A stretch of 38,043 bases of DNA from Oceanicaulis sp. BBD 1991-10 (GCA_001657295.1 LYSW01000048.1:1-38043); one strand, 5' to 3'; shown: positions 16,862 through 25,849, numbered from the stretch's first letter. The notes: generated by a model not told the origin, from the letters alone. Translations and numbers: made by a program.

Positions 16862-17865
16862 GCGCCGAAGGCCTCGGCCAAGCCGCGCTCGATGCGGGCG
16901 GAGGAGCCGGCTTCGTCCAGGGGGTCGCGGCGCAGGCGATGGCGGAGCACAGACGGCGCGACGGCCTTAAGATGGGCGTCGGTCACCTCGTTCGCGCCGT
17001 CCAGCGCGGCCTTCGCCCGGGCGGCGCGCACCAAAGTCAGCTCCCCGCGCAGACCGTCCGCGCCCAGCGACAGGCAAAGTTCGGAGGCTTTGCGCAGCAC
17101 GGATTCGGGGGCTTCGACCACAGCGATATGATCCTGCGCCGCCTTGATGGAGGCGCGCAGCTTGGCGTCCGCCTCGGCCCATTGATCGATGAAGGCGTCA
17201 GGCTCGCGCTCGAACGCGTCGCGCCGGCGCACGACTTCGATGCGTTGATCGATCTCTTTGGGTGTCGCGACATCGACGGACAAGCCGAAGCGGTCGAGCA
17301 ATTGCGGGCGCAACTCGCCCTCTTCGGGATTGCCGCTGCCCACCAGCACGAAGCGCGCCGGGTGGCGCACGCTCAACCCGTCGCGCTCGACGACGTTTTC
17401 GCCGGTGGCCGCCACGTCGAGCAGCAGGTCGACGATATGGTCTTCGAGCAGATTGACCTCGTCAATATAGAGAAAGCCGCGATTGGCGCGGGCCAGAAGG
17501 CCGGGTTCAAACGCCTTCTCGCCGCGCCGCAGCGCCTTTTCGATGTCCAGGGCGCCGACGACCCGGTCCTCGGTCGCGCCGAGCGGCAGATCGACGACCG
17601 GGGTCGGTTTGACCGTCTGCGCGCCGCGATTCTTGTCGTGGCCGTTGATCGTGGGTTGGCCGGGCGCGCTGTTATAGGGATCGTTCTCATAGGTCTCGAT
17701 CGGTGGCAGAAGGCCCGCCAGCGCGCGCACCGCGGTGGATTTCGCCGTGCCCCGATCCCCGAAAATCAGCACCCCGCCGATGCGCGGCTCCACGCACGCG
17801 ATCAGCAAGGCCTGCTTCATCTCCTCCTGGCCGACAATGGCGGAGAAGGGGAAAGATGGGGTCAT
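16858..17865 (-). CDS. bchI: Magnesium chelatase ATPase subunit I
   Basis: BchI is the AAA+ motor of magnesium chelatase. The 335-residue protein begins [20 protein letters not shown]. It has Walker A at [20 protein letters not shown], the characteristic [20 protein letters not shown] insert, and Walker B in [40 protein letters not shown] is the sensor and arginine-finger region. It is the first gene of a long minus-strand operon that goes on to bchD, bchO, crtI, crtB and tspO. A TGT-N12-ACA box lies 32-49 bases upstream of its ATG. Confidence 0.97.
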   Translation of the reverse strand: MTPSFPFSAIVGQEEMKQALLIACVEPRIGGVLIFGDRGTAKSTAVRALAGLLPPIETYENDPYNSAPGQPTINGHDKNRGAQTVKPTPVVDLPLGATEDRVVGALDIEKALRRGEKAFEPGLLARANRGFLYIDEVNLLEDHIVDLLLDVAATGENVVERDGLSVRHPARFVLVGSGNPEEGELRPQLLDRFGLSVDVATPKEIDQRIEVVRRRDAFEREPDAFIDQWAEADAKLRASIKAAQDHIAVVEAPESVLRKASELCLSLGADGLRGELTLVRAARAKAALDGANEVTDAHLKAVAPSVLRHRLRRDPLDEAGSSARIERGLAEAFGA

Positions 17866-17896
17866 GACGGCGCCTCAACGCGGCTTACAAATTGAG

Positions 17897-17914
17897 TGTC
17901 TAACAGAATTGACA
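17897..17914. promoter_or_regulatory. PpsR/CrtJ-type operator upstream of bchI
   Basis: TGTCTAACAGAATTGACA fits TGT-N12-ACA exactly. It lies in an AT-rich stretch (17885-17935) between bchI and the upstream membrane-protein gene, where the bchI operon promoter is expected. I could not assign -10 and -35 with confidence. The box is seen; the binding protein is inferred. Confidence 0.78.
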
Positions 17915-17992
17915 ATCCCACAATTTTTTTCCGCCTAACAGTGACATATCGCCCTGCCGGGCAGGCGAGCGCGCGTCGTTTCGGTGCGCCGT

Positions 17993-18745
17993 TCAGGCGT
18001 TGGCGGCGGCGCGCCGGCGGGCGTTGAAACGGCGCGTGACTTGCCGCTGATGATAAATGATCAGCCCCAGACCCACGAGGAGCGGGATCGCCCAGAGCAC
18101 CGGCGCCAGCGCCAGCTCCGGCATGAAGCGCACCGCGCCGAACGCGAAGAACGCCGTGTAGACCGAGATGCCAGTGCCCACGATCGCCTTGATATGCTCC
18201 AAGAGCCACTCGATCGGGCTGGGTTTGTCCCGCATCAGGAACCAGAGATTGGTGCCGACCGTGGCGAAGCCGATGGTGGAGATGCCGATCATCATGGGCT
18301 GGCCGATGCGCAGGCCTTCAATGGCGCACTGGGCCGAGGCGATGAACAGCACGGCCTGAAGCGTCCAGTTGATCCAGTCGCGGTTTTTCGCGTGGTCGAG
18401 CTTATTGGCCGCCGCGCGCCAGCCATACCAGGCCAGATTGATCGTCAGGATGGCGAGATACAGCATCATCCATCCGAAAATGCCGCGCACCAGCTCAGGG
18501 TCGGCGAAATCGGGATGATCAACCAGATGAGGATGGGTCGGCATCGGCCAAAGCAGCGTCAGGGTCGACATGCAGATCGCCGCGCTGGCCGTGACCAGCA
18601 TGCAGATCGCGAAGAAGCGGCCCGACAGGCGGTGAAGCTCGCCGCCCTTTTTCGCCGCCACCGGCAGCCAGAAGCCGATCAGGCCCGGCGCGCCGGTCGT
18701 AATATGAATGGCGATGAAGACAAGAAAGACGTCATGTGCAGACAT
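17993..18745 (-). CDS. DUF2306-like multi-pass membrane protein
   Basis: This 250-residue inner-membrane protein has about seven hydrophobic segments. The N-terminal stretch (HITTGAPGLIGFWLPVAAKK then GGELHRLSGRFFAICML) resembles DUF2306 proteins, whose members have a short basic loop KGG-LHRxxGR between helices one and two. The C-terminus is Arg-rich. No enzyme motif is recognised. It reads toward bchI with a 127-base gap holding a PpsR-type box, so it probably has a separate transcript. It is divergent from the P450 gene with 46 bases between starts, so the two may share control. The family call is tentative. Confidence 0.7.
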   Translation of the reverse strand: MSAHDVFLVFIAIHITTGAPGLIGFWLPVAAKKGGELHRLSGRFFAICMLVTASAAICMSTLTLLWPMPTHPHLVDHPDFADPELVRGIFGWMMLYLAILTINLAWYGWRAAANKLDHAKNRDWINWTLQAVLFIASAQCAIEGLRIGQPMMIGISTIGFATVGTNLWFLMRDKPSPIEWLLEHIKAIVGTGISVYTAFFAFGAVRFMPELALAPVLWAIPLLVGLGLIIYHQRQVTRRFNARRRAAANA

Positions 18746-18791
18746 TGGACATCCACGCGCTGGAACGGCTCAATAGGGGCGAGCTTGGAAC

Positions 18792-20199
18792 ATGAGTATG
18801 GGGACTGAAGACTTCACGCCGCCGCGCGCCTCGCGCCTGCCCTCGGTCCTGTCTCTGGCGCGCACGGTGTGGCGCGGCGACGGCGACTTGCTGAGCCTTC
18901 TGCCCGGTGAGGCCTTTTCGATGAAGGCGGGCGAGCTGGGCTTCTCGCGGCGCTCGATCAAGCTGTTCAACGAACCCGGCCTGGTGAAGCAGATCCTTCA
19001 GGATACTGAAGGCGTCTATCCCAAGAGCGATCTCATGGTCGGCGCGCTCGAAAAGCTGATCGGGGATTCCATCTTCGTCTCCGATGGTCCGAAATGGCGA
19101 CGCCAGCGCGCCATGATCGATCCGGCCTTCTCCAAGATGCGCCTCACCCTCGCCTTCGGCGCCATGCAGGCTGCGGTCGCGGACTATACCGAGCGTCTGA
19201 ACGCCTCCGCCGACCGGGGGGAGACGATCTCGCTCGATCAGGTCACCAGCGAGCTGACCGCTGACATCATCTGCCGCACGGTGTTTTCCACCTCGCTCGA
19301 CATGCAGATCTCCAAGGACGTGTTCGAAGACTTCGTCATCTTCGAGCGCGGCGTCGCGCAGGTGAAGATTTGGCGCCTGATCGTCGATCCAGCCTGGACC
19401 AAGGTGGAGCAGGACCCCGAAGTGCTCGCCGCTTGCGACCGCATCCGCCGGCATCTGGGCGCGCTGACCGACACTCATCTCAACGCGGCGCCCGGAACCT
19501 ATGACGACATCGCCAGCGCAGTGATCGCCGCACGCGACAAGGAGACCGGGGAGGCTTTCACGCGCGAGGAGTTGATCGACCAGCTGGGCGTCTTCTTCCT
19601 TGCCGGTCACGAAACCTCGGCCAGCGCTCTGACCTGGGCGTTTTATCTTCTGGCCATGCAGCCTGACGTCACCGCCCGCTTGCGCGCCGAGGTCGACGCG
19701 GTCACCGGCGGCGGGGAGATCGGGTTTGACGCGATCCGCAAGCTGGTCTTCACCCGCAGCGTCTTCAAGGAGACCTTGCGGCTCTATCCTCCGATCACCT
19801 TCATGCCGCGCGTCGCCATGAAGGCCAGCCGGATCGGGCCCTATAAGGTGCGCAAGGGCGCGCTTTTTGATGATCGCGCCATGGACCATGCATCGCCATG
19901 TCGATTATTGGGACCGGCCCGACACCTTCGATCCCGAGCGCTTCATGCCGGGCCGCGAGGATGACGTCCATCCCGGCGCCTATATCCCGTTCGGATCGGG
20001 ACCGCACACCTGCATCGGGGCCGGCTTCGCCGCGCTGGAGGCGGCGCTGATCCTGGCGTCGCTCACGCGCAGCTTCGATTTTCATATCGAGAACAGCGAT
20101 AAGATCCGGCCCGCCGCACGTCTGACGACCCGGCCCGCAGAGCAGATCATGATGCGGGTGAGCCGTCATCAGGCGGAGGCCTCCAAGGTCCCGGGCTGA
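18792..20199 (+). pseudogene. Cytochrome P450, split by one-base frameshift
   Basis: The two frames together make one P450 of about 468 residues. Frame one (18792 to about 19868) holds the I-helix FFLAGHETSASALTWAF and the K-helix KETLRLYPP. The second frame (from about 19867) holds the PERF motif and the haem loop FGSGPHTCIGAGFA with the ligand Cys. The frames join cleanly at a run of five T (19864-19868). Four T would read GALLMIAPWTMHRHVDYW, as expected of the family. All key motifs survive, so this is a fresh mutation, a base-calling error, or slippage. It is divergent from the DUF2306-like gene and overlaps the convergent ATP-grasp gene by 31 bases. The substrate is unknown. Confidence 0.85.
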
Positions 20200-21368
20200 G
20201 CCGGCGCTGCGCCGGAAAGCTCGGCGGCGGGCTCCGCGTCCGGCCGCCACTCGATGTCCAGCGTCGCGGCTTCGCCGAAACTGCGGCCTTCAAACATGAC
20301 TTGTTTGAGGATCGGCCAGGACATGGGCGTCATCATCGGGAAGACCAGCGGGTCGTTTAAGGACCACAAGACGTCGCGCGTGGTCGCGATGGTCTTCAGC
20401 ATCGACCCGAACCGCTTCGGCTGAAGGATTTTGGCGTAAGCCATGGTCAGCGCGGTATGGCCTTCCTGGAAGCGCGCCTGCGGCTTGATCCGCACTGCGC
20501 GGCCGAGCGCTGCGCCCGTGACCACTTCCGCCAAGTCGCCGTGATCTAGAAAATGGACCCCGCTGGTCAGACGCGGATTGCATTCCAGCGGCCAGGGCTC
20601 GTCACTGTCGTCCACGATGAAATCAAAGGCGATAAAGCCGGAATATCCGGCGGCGGCGACGAAGTCGCGAACCCAGGCGTCGACCGGCGCTAATTCGATC
20701 CGCTCGAAGGCGACCGCCACGGTGCCCGACAGGATGAGGCCGCGATACACGACATGGGCGAGGATGTCGCCGTCGCGGCAAAAAGACAGCGTGCTCGCTT
20801 CGCGTCCGTGTATGCGCTGCTGGATGACCCAATCCGACGTCAGAAGATCGGGTGAAAGCGCCGCGCCCGGGTCCAGGAAGTGCAATCCCGCGCCGGAGCA
20901 GCCGAAACGCGCTTTCGCGACCGTGTCCGTGCGCGCAGCGAGCGTCGCCGCGGCGGGATCGTCGCCCAGACAGGTCTCCGGCGTCCGCAGCCCCGACTCC
21001 GCCGCCTGGCGCGCAAAGGCGTATTTGTCGTGAAGGGTCAGCAGCGCATCGTGCGGCGGGCAGAAGAGCCGGGTCCGCGCCGGCAGCCGGCCGGCCAGCA
21101 GCGAGACATGCATGACCTCCTCAGACACCGGAATGACAAGATCGACCTGTTCATCCCGCGCGATCGACGCCAACGCCTCTAGATAGGCGGTCTGGTCGAT
21201 GGCGGGGGCCGGTACCTGAATGCTCCTCGCGACGGCGCGGGACGGCTTGGAGAGGTGCCAGCCGAACGGATCGGCGACAAGGACGCGATGACCGGCGCTA
21301 TGAAGGCAGCGCGCCAGCTCCAGGCCCTTCGGCAAGCGTCCCAGGGTCAAAAGGATCGTCTGGCCCAT
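20169..21368 (-). CDS. ATP-grasp domain protein
   Basis: This protein belongs to the ATP-grasp carboxylate-amine/thiol ligase fold. The start MGQTILLTLGRLPKGLELAR at 21368 is chosen over an upstream Met because the N-terminal Rossmann-like strand then begins properly; length is 399 residues. The N-terminal part resembles a CarB-like pre-ATP-grasp domain (HRVLVADPFGW). The nucleotide lid follows (VAKARFGCSGAGLHFL). The metal-binding motif is FDFIVDDSDEPWPLECNPRL. No substrate can be named. It is convergent with the P450 gene and overlaps it by 31 bases. Confidence 0.8.
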   Translation of the reverse strand: MGQTILLTLGRLPKGLELARCLHSAGHRVLVADPFGWHLSKPSRAVARSIQVPAPAIDQTAYLEALASIARDEQVDLVIPVSEEVMHVSLLAGRLPARTRLFCPPHDALLTLHDKYAFARQAAESGLRTPETCLGDDPAAATLAARTDTVAKARFGCSGAGLHFLDPGAALSPDLLTSDWVIQQRIHGREASTLSFCRDGDILAHVVYRGLILSGTVAVAFERIELAPVDAWVRDFVAAAGYSGFIAFDFIVDDSDEPWPLECNPRLTSGVHFLDHGDLAEVVTGAALGRAVRIKPQARFQEGHTALTMAYAKILQPKRFGSMLKTIATTRDVLWSLNDPLVFPMMTPMSWPILKQVMFEGRSFGEAATLDIEWRPDAEPAAELSGAAPAQPGTLEASA

Positions 21369-21557
21369 TCCCACCGTCCCGTGGCGCAGATCAGGAAGCG
21401 ATCCGCCCATGTGTCAACCAAAGTTTACGGGAGGATCTGTCAGGCGTCGAGCGAGGCGCATTGGCGCGTCCCGGCTCGAGCGCGCTCCGCACCATCCCAT
21501 CCATGTTAGCCTGCCGGGCGCCGCCGCAACGGCACGCGCCTGACGAGGAAGTTGGGG

Positions 21558-22334
21558 GTGGTGACGGATTTAGCCCGAGACAAACTCGGCCGCGTCGTCT
21601 GGCATGACCTGTTCACGCCGGACCTTGAGCGTGCGCGCATCTTTTATCACCGCATCGCGGGTTGGAATTATGTGAGCGAGCATGCCGAGGATTTCACCTG
21701 GGGCGGCGGCGAACGCGATTATGTCCTGGCGCTGCTTTCCGGCGAGGCGGGCGCCGGTCTGATCGAGGGATCAGTCGATCCGCCGTCCGGTTGGGTCCCC
21801 TATGTGGAGGTTCAATGCGTTGACCGGGCCGCAGAGCTGGCGGCCAGCCTGGGCGCAAAGATTCTCAAGCCGCCTGTGGAGGTTGAGGGTGTCGGCCGGA
21901 ACTGCCTTCTTGAAGACCCGTGCGGCGCGGTCTTCGGCGTAAGCCTGTCGCGTCACGCCTTTCCAAGGCCGACCATGCAGTTCGGACCCGAAGTCTATCT
22001 CACCGGCGCGCGCGGTTTTCCAGGCGAATTCTACCGGCGCCTCTTGAGCTGGCGCTTTGAGCCGGACCAAGCTGATCAGCGCCGGGGCCGGGTTGTTTGC
22101 ACAGCGGACGTGGTCGTCGCGGAGGTCGGGGCGGCGCCGCCCGGCGTCCATGGCGACACCGCCGATTGGATTCCAAGCCTTCGTGGTCAAGCCCGACGCG
22201 CGCTTTCGGCGCGCGTCTCATCCCTGGCCGGCGCGGTCTATGATCCATCCATGGAGGTGGCGTTCGCGAGCGCCGCCGCAATGATCGGGGATCCAGGCGG
22301 TGCGATTTCGGTTGTGTTCGAGGATCTGACCTGA
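21558..22334 (+). CDS. VOC (glyoxalase/bleomycin-resistance fold) family protein
   Basis: The 258-residue protein opens with a VOC module typical of extradiol-dioxygenase-like folds: VVWHDLFTPDLERARIFYHR, IAGWNY, then VEGVGRNCLLEDPCGAVFGV. A second, weaker module (FGPEVYLTGARGFPGEFYRR, LLSWRFEP) follows. Metal ligands are not clear: H18-like (VWHD) and E-containing (CLLEDPCG) positions are candidates. GTG 21558 is chosen because GAGGA lies about eight bases upstream; TTG 21552 and GTG 21561 are alternatives. The function is unknown. Its codon use is like the surrounding high-GC genes. Confidence 0.75.
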   Translation: MVTDLARDKLGRVVWHDLFTPDLERARIFYHRIAGWNYVSEHAEDFTWGGGERDYVLALLSGEAGAGLIEGSVDPPSGWVPYVEVQCVDRAAELAASLGAKILKPPVEVEGVGRNCLLEDPCGAVFGVSLSRHAFPRPTMQFGPEVYLTGARGFPGEFYRRLLSWRFEPDQADQRRGRVVCTADVVVAEVGAAPPGVHGDTADWIPSLRGQARRALSARVSSLAGAVYDPSMEVAFASAAAMIGDPGGAISVVFEDLT

Positions 22335-22355
22335 GTAGAGGCCGCTGAATGTCGA

Positions 22356-23441
22356 TTAGACGAGAATCTCGGAGACCGGCCGCCGAAGCGACATGGGAAG
22401 CGCCGGGGCGCGGCCGAAGCGAATGATCAGATCGGGGCGTGAGTCAGGCATGCCCAGCCAATCAGCGAACTGCGGCCGGATGGCGGGCACTTCGATCGGC
22501 ATGTTGAGATGGGCGTTTCGAATCCCGAGCGCCGTGGCCTGAAGCGCAAACCGCTGGAAACTCCTGCCGACCTTGATCCAGTGCTCTGGATCTGCGCGGT
22601 CACCGACAAATACCGCGACCCCGGCGGACGACCGGACTTGATCGCGGTATTTGTCGTTCTCGCTCGCCTTGGTGAAAAACGCATCGAACATGGCGCCGCC
22701 GATCCATTGCGGAACGACCGGATTGCCGGAGCAGGCGGAAAACAATCCATCTCCGGACTCCAACGCATGGTTCGGGCTGAATCTGAGCCAGTCGCGCAAT
22801 TCGGCAATGAAGGCCGGATCATCCATTTGTGCGCTATTGCCTTCAACGACGAACTCCAAAATGGCTTCCAGATCGGATTCATCGCTGAAGAACAGGACGG
22901 CGACCCCTTCTTCCTCCGCCGCGATTCTCAACAATTCGATGTCTTCGGACGAGACCGGCCGGCCGTCGAACACCGACCGCGTCGACTGGCGCAGCGGGAT
23001 CGCCTGATAGAGTGAAGTCTCGCGCGCCGGGCCCGGGCGAAGCGCGATGTCAATGCGCGGCTCTGGGCCGCCCTGGATTTGCAGCGCGGCGGCCCGGCCG
23101 GCCGCTTCGGCGGCGATGACCAAATTCTCCGAAGCGCAGCCCAGGCTGACATAAAGATGGTGATCATCCGGATCGACGACGGCGGTGCGGCGCGAGAAAT
23201 CCGGCAAAATCTCAACACCCGCTTGGTTCAGCCGAAATCGCCACGGCTGCGTGTTGTGGCCATTTGCGGCGAGCGTCGCCAAGCCTATCAGGGCTTCAAG
23301 CGTCGGGTCCGCGGACAGGAGCTGGCGTTGCCGGGCGACTTCTTCCTGATACCGGCCAAGCCGCGGCCAGAATCCATACGCCGCTGCTCCGGCCGCTGCG
23401 GCCGTCACTCCAGACAGAACCAGTGTTCGGCGGGACAGCAT
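22356..23441 (-). CDS. Tat-exported nitroreductase-fold (Acg-like) FMN protein
   Basis: The 361-residue protein begins MLSRRTLVLSGVTAAAAGAA, a twin-arginine signal with Ala-rich core. The mature part contains LATLAANGHNTQPWRFRLNQ, the N-terminal FMN-binding motif of the Acg/nitroreductase family, and the segment LRQSTRSVFDGRPVSSEDIE. Members related to mycobacterial Acg may bind flavin without classic nitroreductase activity. The start has AGAGGAAGG upstream. It ends 21 bases from the convergent VOC gene stop. It is divergent from the BLUF photoreceptor gene with a 345-base spacer. A redox role in the periplasm is inferred only. Confidence 0.8.
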   Translation of the reverse strand: MLSRRTLVLSGVTAAAAGAAAYGFWPRLGRYQEEVARQRQLLSADPTLEALIGLATLAANGHNTQPWRFRLNQAGVEILPDFSRRTAVVDPDDHHLYVSLGCASENLVIAAEAAGRAAALQIQGGPEPRIDIALRPGPARETSLYQAIPLRQSTRSVFDGRPVSSEDIELLRIAAEEEGVAVLFFSDESDLEAILEFVVEGNSAQMDDPAFIAELRDWLRFSPNHALESGDGLFSACSGNPVVPQWIGGAMFDAFFTKASENDKYRDQVRSSAGVAVFVGDRADPEHWIKVGRSFQRFALQATALGIRNAHLNMPIEVPAIRPQFADWLGMPDSRPDLIIRFGRAPALPMSLRRPVSEILV

Positions 23442-23786
23442 GCCGTGCCTTCCTCTGGACGGCCTTCGACGAGGTCACGGCGCAATTTCAATCAATATTC
23501 GAAATGGCTTCAAGCGCCGCGACCGGGGCGGATCAGCGCACCATCTGGGCGGCGGCGTCTCGAAACCGATCCATCCGGCCGCGATCCCGGTCTTCGGCCC
23601 GATTCTGAGGCGATGACACTATGACGCGCCTTGTGCGGCGTTTGGCGCAGCTGAAACCCGCACAAAGATTGCGCCAATATCCGGCTTCATGCGCGGCGCC
23701 CGCTTGGGGTCGGCGGGGCGCGCGCTCGGTTCAGCGCGTGTTCGGCCTTCAGGCAAGGCGGGCTCCAGCGCCGGGAGGTGACGGCT
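23442..23786. other. Divergent spacer, no gene seen
   Basis: This 345-base space lies between the starts of the nitroreductase-fold gene and the BLUF gene. I see no protein-like reading frame with a ribosome site, no exact TGT-N12-ACA box and no clear -35/-10 pair. An AT-richer patch near 23490-23512 may hold promoter elements. Confidence 0.5.
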
Positions 23787-24908
23787 ATGGCGACCCTCGA
23801 AATACGCGTTCCCAAGCTCGACCAGAATCTGTTTCACATCGCCTATACCAGCCGCGCCAAGTCCGGATTGAACCGGTCCGGCGTGGCGCGCCTGGCCGAT
23901 CATGCGGCCCGGGCGAACGGGCCCCGCGGCGTGTCGGGCGTGCTTATCGAAGACAGCGGCCGCTTCCTGCAATGGCTGGAGGGTCCGCTGCATCAGGTGT
24001 GCGGCACCATGGCCCGGATCACCAACGACCCGCGCCATACCGACATCACCGTCTTGGCCGCCGATTGGGCCTCCAGCCGCCGCTTCTCGCGCTGGCCCAT
24101 GCAGCTGGCTCAGGCGCCGAAAATGTTGAGCCGTCTGACGGCTCGGGGCCGCGCCTCGGACGTGGATTCGCGCTGGGCGGAACGGGTCTTCGCGGGCCTG
24201 GCCGACGACCATCATCGCCAGGTCGGCCACGATGCCGAGCGCCGCGCCGCCGTCGAGGCGTTCACCGCGCGGCTCATCCGGAGCGAAGTCGGGCCGCTGG
24301 AGGGATTTCCCGAGCTCGCCACGCCCTGTCTCTACGCCAGGGCGGCCATCGTCGACGATGTCTGCGCCGCATTGCGGCAAGGCTGGCGCGAAGACCGGAT
24401 CACCCAGACCGATATCGTCATTGCGCTGACCGGCCTTCTCCGCTTCTGGCGTCTCGGCGCCCGTGTCGCAGATCCGCTCTTCCCCAAACGCCGTGTCGCG
24501 GTCGTTTCGCCGCCGGGCAGCTGGGAGCTTATCGGCGCGGTCATCAAGGTCGATCTGCTCAGATCCGCCGGTGTCGAGGCCACGCTGGTGATCGAGCCCG
24601 ATGACGCATCCACGCTGGACGCGCTGGACCGGACCGGCGCCCGGGAGATCATCATTGCGGGCCCGCGAGTCGGTCTCGCCGGCGATTTGGAACGGGCGCT
24701 GCGGCTCGCGGAAAAGGTGCGCGAGCATTGGCCGGAAGCGCCTTTGCACATGGGCGGGCGTGTGGCCGGCCCGCTCCATGACTGGTCCCACCGGCTGGGC
24801 CGCGCTGCGGCCGCGCCCGCAGCCTACCCCCGCGCCGCCATGGAATGGCTCGCTCTCAGCGCGCTGGGCGAACTGGCGCAATCAAAGACCGCGGCGCGGT
24901 TTCACTAG
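23787..24908 (+). CDS. AppA-like BLUF photoreceptor with B12-binding-like (SCHIC) domain
   Basis: AppA is the blue-light and redox antirepressor of PpsR in Rhodobacter. This 373-residue protein has a BLUF domain (about 12-110) with Y20, N44, Q62, W63, W103 and M105, each one less than AppA Y21, N45, Q63, W64, W104 and M106. The flavin-photochemistry set is therefore intact (FLQWLEG, RFSRWPMQL). A helical linker follows, then a Rossmann-like domain (RRVAVVSPPGSWELIGAVIK to LHMGGRVAGPL, about 235-330), like the SCHIC/cobalamin-fold domain of AppA and AerR. Trp stands where related domains often have His. AppA is longer and has a Cys-rich tail, absent here. ATG 23787 has GGGAGG eight bases upstream. 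Confidence 0.85.
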   Translation: MATLEIRVPKLDQNLFHIAYTSRAKSGLNRSGVARLADHAARANGPRGVSGVLIEDSGRFLQWLEGPLHQVCGTMARITNDPRHTDITVLAADWASSRRFSRWPMQLAQAPKMLSRLTARGRASDVDSRWAERVFAGLADDHHRQVGHDAERRAAVEAFTARLIRSEVGPLEGFPELATPCLYARAAIVDDVCAALRQGWREDRITQTDIVIALTGLLRFWRLGARVADPLFPKRRVAVVSPPGSWELIGAVIKVDLLRSAGVEATLVIEPDDASTLDALDRTGAREIIIAGPRVGLAGDLERALRLAEKVREHWPEAPLHMGGRVAGPLHDWSHRLGRAAAAPAAYPRAAMEWLALSALGELAQSKTAARFH

Positions 24909-24932
24909 CGCGCGATCGTTCGGAATTCATCG

Positions 24933-25403
24933 CTAGTAGGTGAATATCATCTGGCTTATTCGCCAATCGCCGTCGGCGCCCCGCTCAACGACGTTTAAGA
25001 AATAGCCGGACTGCTCAAAGCTGCCCGATCCGTCGGCCATGACGACCCGGCCCGCGAATTGTCCGCGCAGGATGGCGATCGCCCCGTCCATTTCAACATT
25101 GTCGACATTGACCCGTCCGACGCAGTCGTGCCGGGCGGCCGCATAATTCTGACTCTGCCAGTTCCGGATCTCTTCCACGCCATCCAGGGGCGCGCGGCCG
25201 GGCATGATGAGAACCGCATCGTCTGAAAACAGCGCCATCTTCGCCTCAATGTCCTGAGCCAGATCGGCCGCGCACCACGCCTCGGACATCAATCTGGCGA
25301 CCTGGCCGGCGGACGGCCCGGCGGCGCCGTCCCGGGCCGCCGCCGGCACGGATGCGGCTGTCAACACTGCGCTCGCTGCGATGAGTGTATGGATGCGCGT
25401 CAC
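24933..25403 (-). CDS. Secreted SnoaL/DUF4440-like protein
   Basis: The 156-residue protein has a Sec signal (IAASAVLTAASVPAAARDG, likely cleaved after AAA) and a mature domain of about 120 residues in the NTF2/SnoaL fold: helix MSEAWCAADLAQDIEAKMAL, strand FSDDAVLIMPGRAPLDGVEE, then the sheet ending GDWRISQMIFTY. Members act as small lyases, isomerases or binding proteins, and no function can be assigned. The start is GTG 25401-25403, with GGGAGG upstream. It is convergent with the BLUF gene (24-base gap) and is the last chromosomal gene before the island border. Confidence 0.8.
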   Translation of the reverse strand: MTRIHTLIAASAVLTAASVPAAARDGAAGPSAGQVARLMSEAWCAADLAQDIEAKMALFSDDAVLIMPGRAPLDGVEEIRNWQSQNYAAARHDCVGRVNVDNVEMDGAIAILRGQFAGRVVMADGSGSFEQSGYFLNVVERGADGDWRISQMIFTY

Positions 25404-25571
25404 GGATCGCCTCCCGGGTTCATCACGACCCTATCGAAGGGCCCGGCGGCATCAATCCCGCACCCGCGTTCGGCGGCCGTTCGAATATCCGTGAAGCGCC
25501 GCGCGGCGGGCTCGCCGCCCGTTCGGCCACGGAAACCGAACGCCTTCACTAAGGATTTTGGGCTGCCCCGC

Positions 25572-25588
25572 TGGCGGAGAGAGAGGGA
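25572..25588. repeat. Left attachment-site repeat (attL-like)
   Basis: TGGCGGAGAGAGAGGGA is an exact 17-base copy of 33928-33944, the CCA end and acceptor/T-arm part of tRNA-Ser. Identical tRNA 3' ends at both sides of foreign-looking DNA are the mark of tyrosine-recombinase integration. Confidence 0.85.
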
Positions 25589-25663
25589 CACTCCGATTGC
25601 AACTGTTAATCTATAAAAATCAGACTCTTAGTGAATATCAAAATCGGCGACGATTGCCATTAT

Positions 25664-25670
25664 TTGTACC
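25664..25670 (+). repeat. TTGTACC motif near the left border
   Basis: TTGTACCAAA (25664-25673) matches a motif repeated near the right border at 33739, 33844 and 33856. It lies 76 bases inside the left repeat. Integrase arm-binding sites are placed like this, but no binding data exist. Confidence 0.5.
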
Positions 25671-25849
25671 AAAGTACGGGCCCCCGTTTGGACTAAATCG
25701 GCGTGTTACAACTGGGCGGGGTCCATTATGGACAATCGCCTCAGCGTTGGTGCCCCCTCATGTTGGGTTGGCTCGGCAGCCCATTGTAAAGTCAACACTA
25801 TCAGTTGGTCTTTGGGCCAAGGTATTCTCGATCTTGCGTTCGAGCCGTT

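Larger units (their letters stand above)
25404..25849. other. Spacer holding the left island border
   Basis: No convincing gene is seen. Positions 25404-25571 are high-GC chromosome, including a small GCGGCG-GGCT-CGCCGC stem. The 17-bp repeat of the tRNA-Ser end lies at 25572-25588. To its right the base composition drops (25590-25680), and a TTGTACC motif occurs at 25664-25670. The STAND-like gene ends at 25850. Confidence 0.6.

Noticed and set aside
18735-18751. TGT-N11-ACA at the start of the DUF2306-like gene
   Set aside because: Spacing is 11 instead of 12 and it overlaps the coding start.
18732-19889. 385-codon minus-strand frame opposite the P450
   Set aside because: Composition (Asp/His/Arg-rich, no domain pattern) is that of a shadow; the P450 motifs on the plus strand are decisive.
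21412-21429. TGT-N12-ACG upstream of the ATP-grasp gene
   Set aside because: One base off the consensus and not otherwise symmetric; may be chance.
23619-24881. 420-codon minus-strand frame opposite the BLUF gene
   Set aside because: Shadow of the BLUF protein gene, whose motifs are unmistakable.
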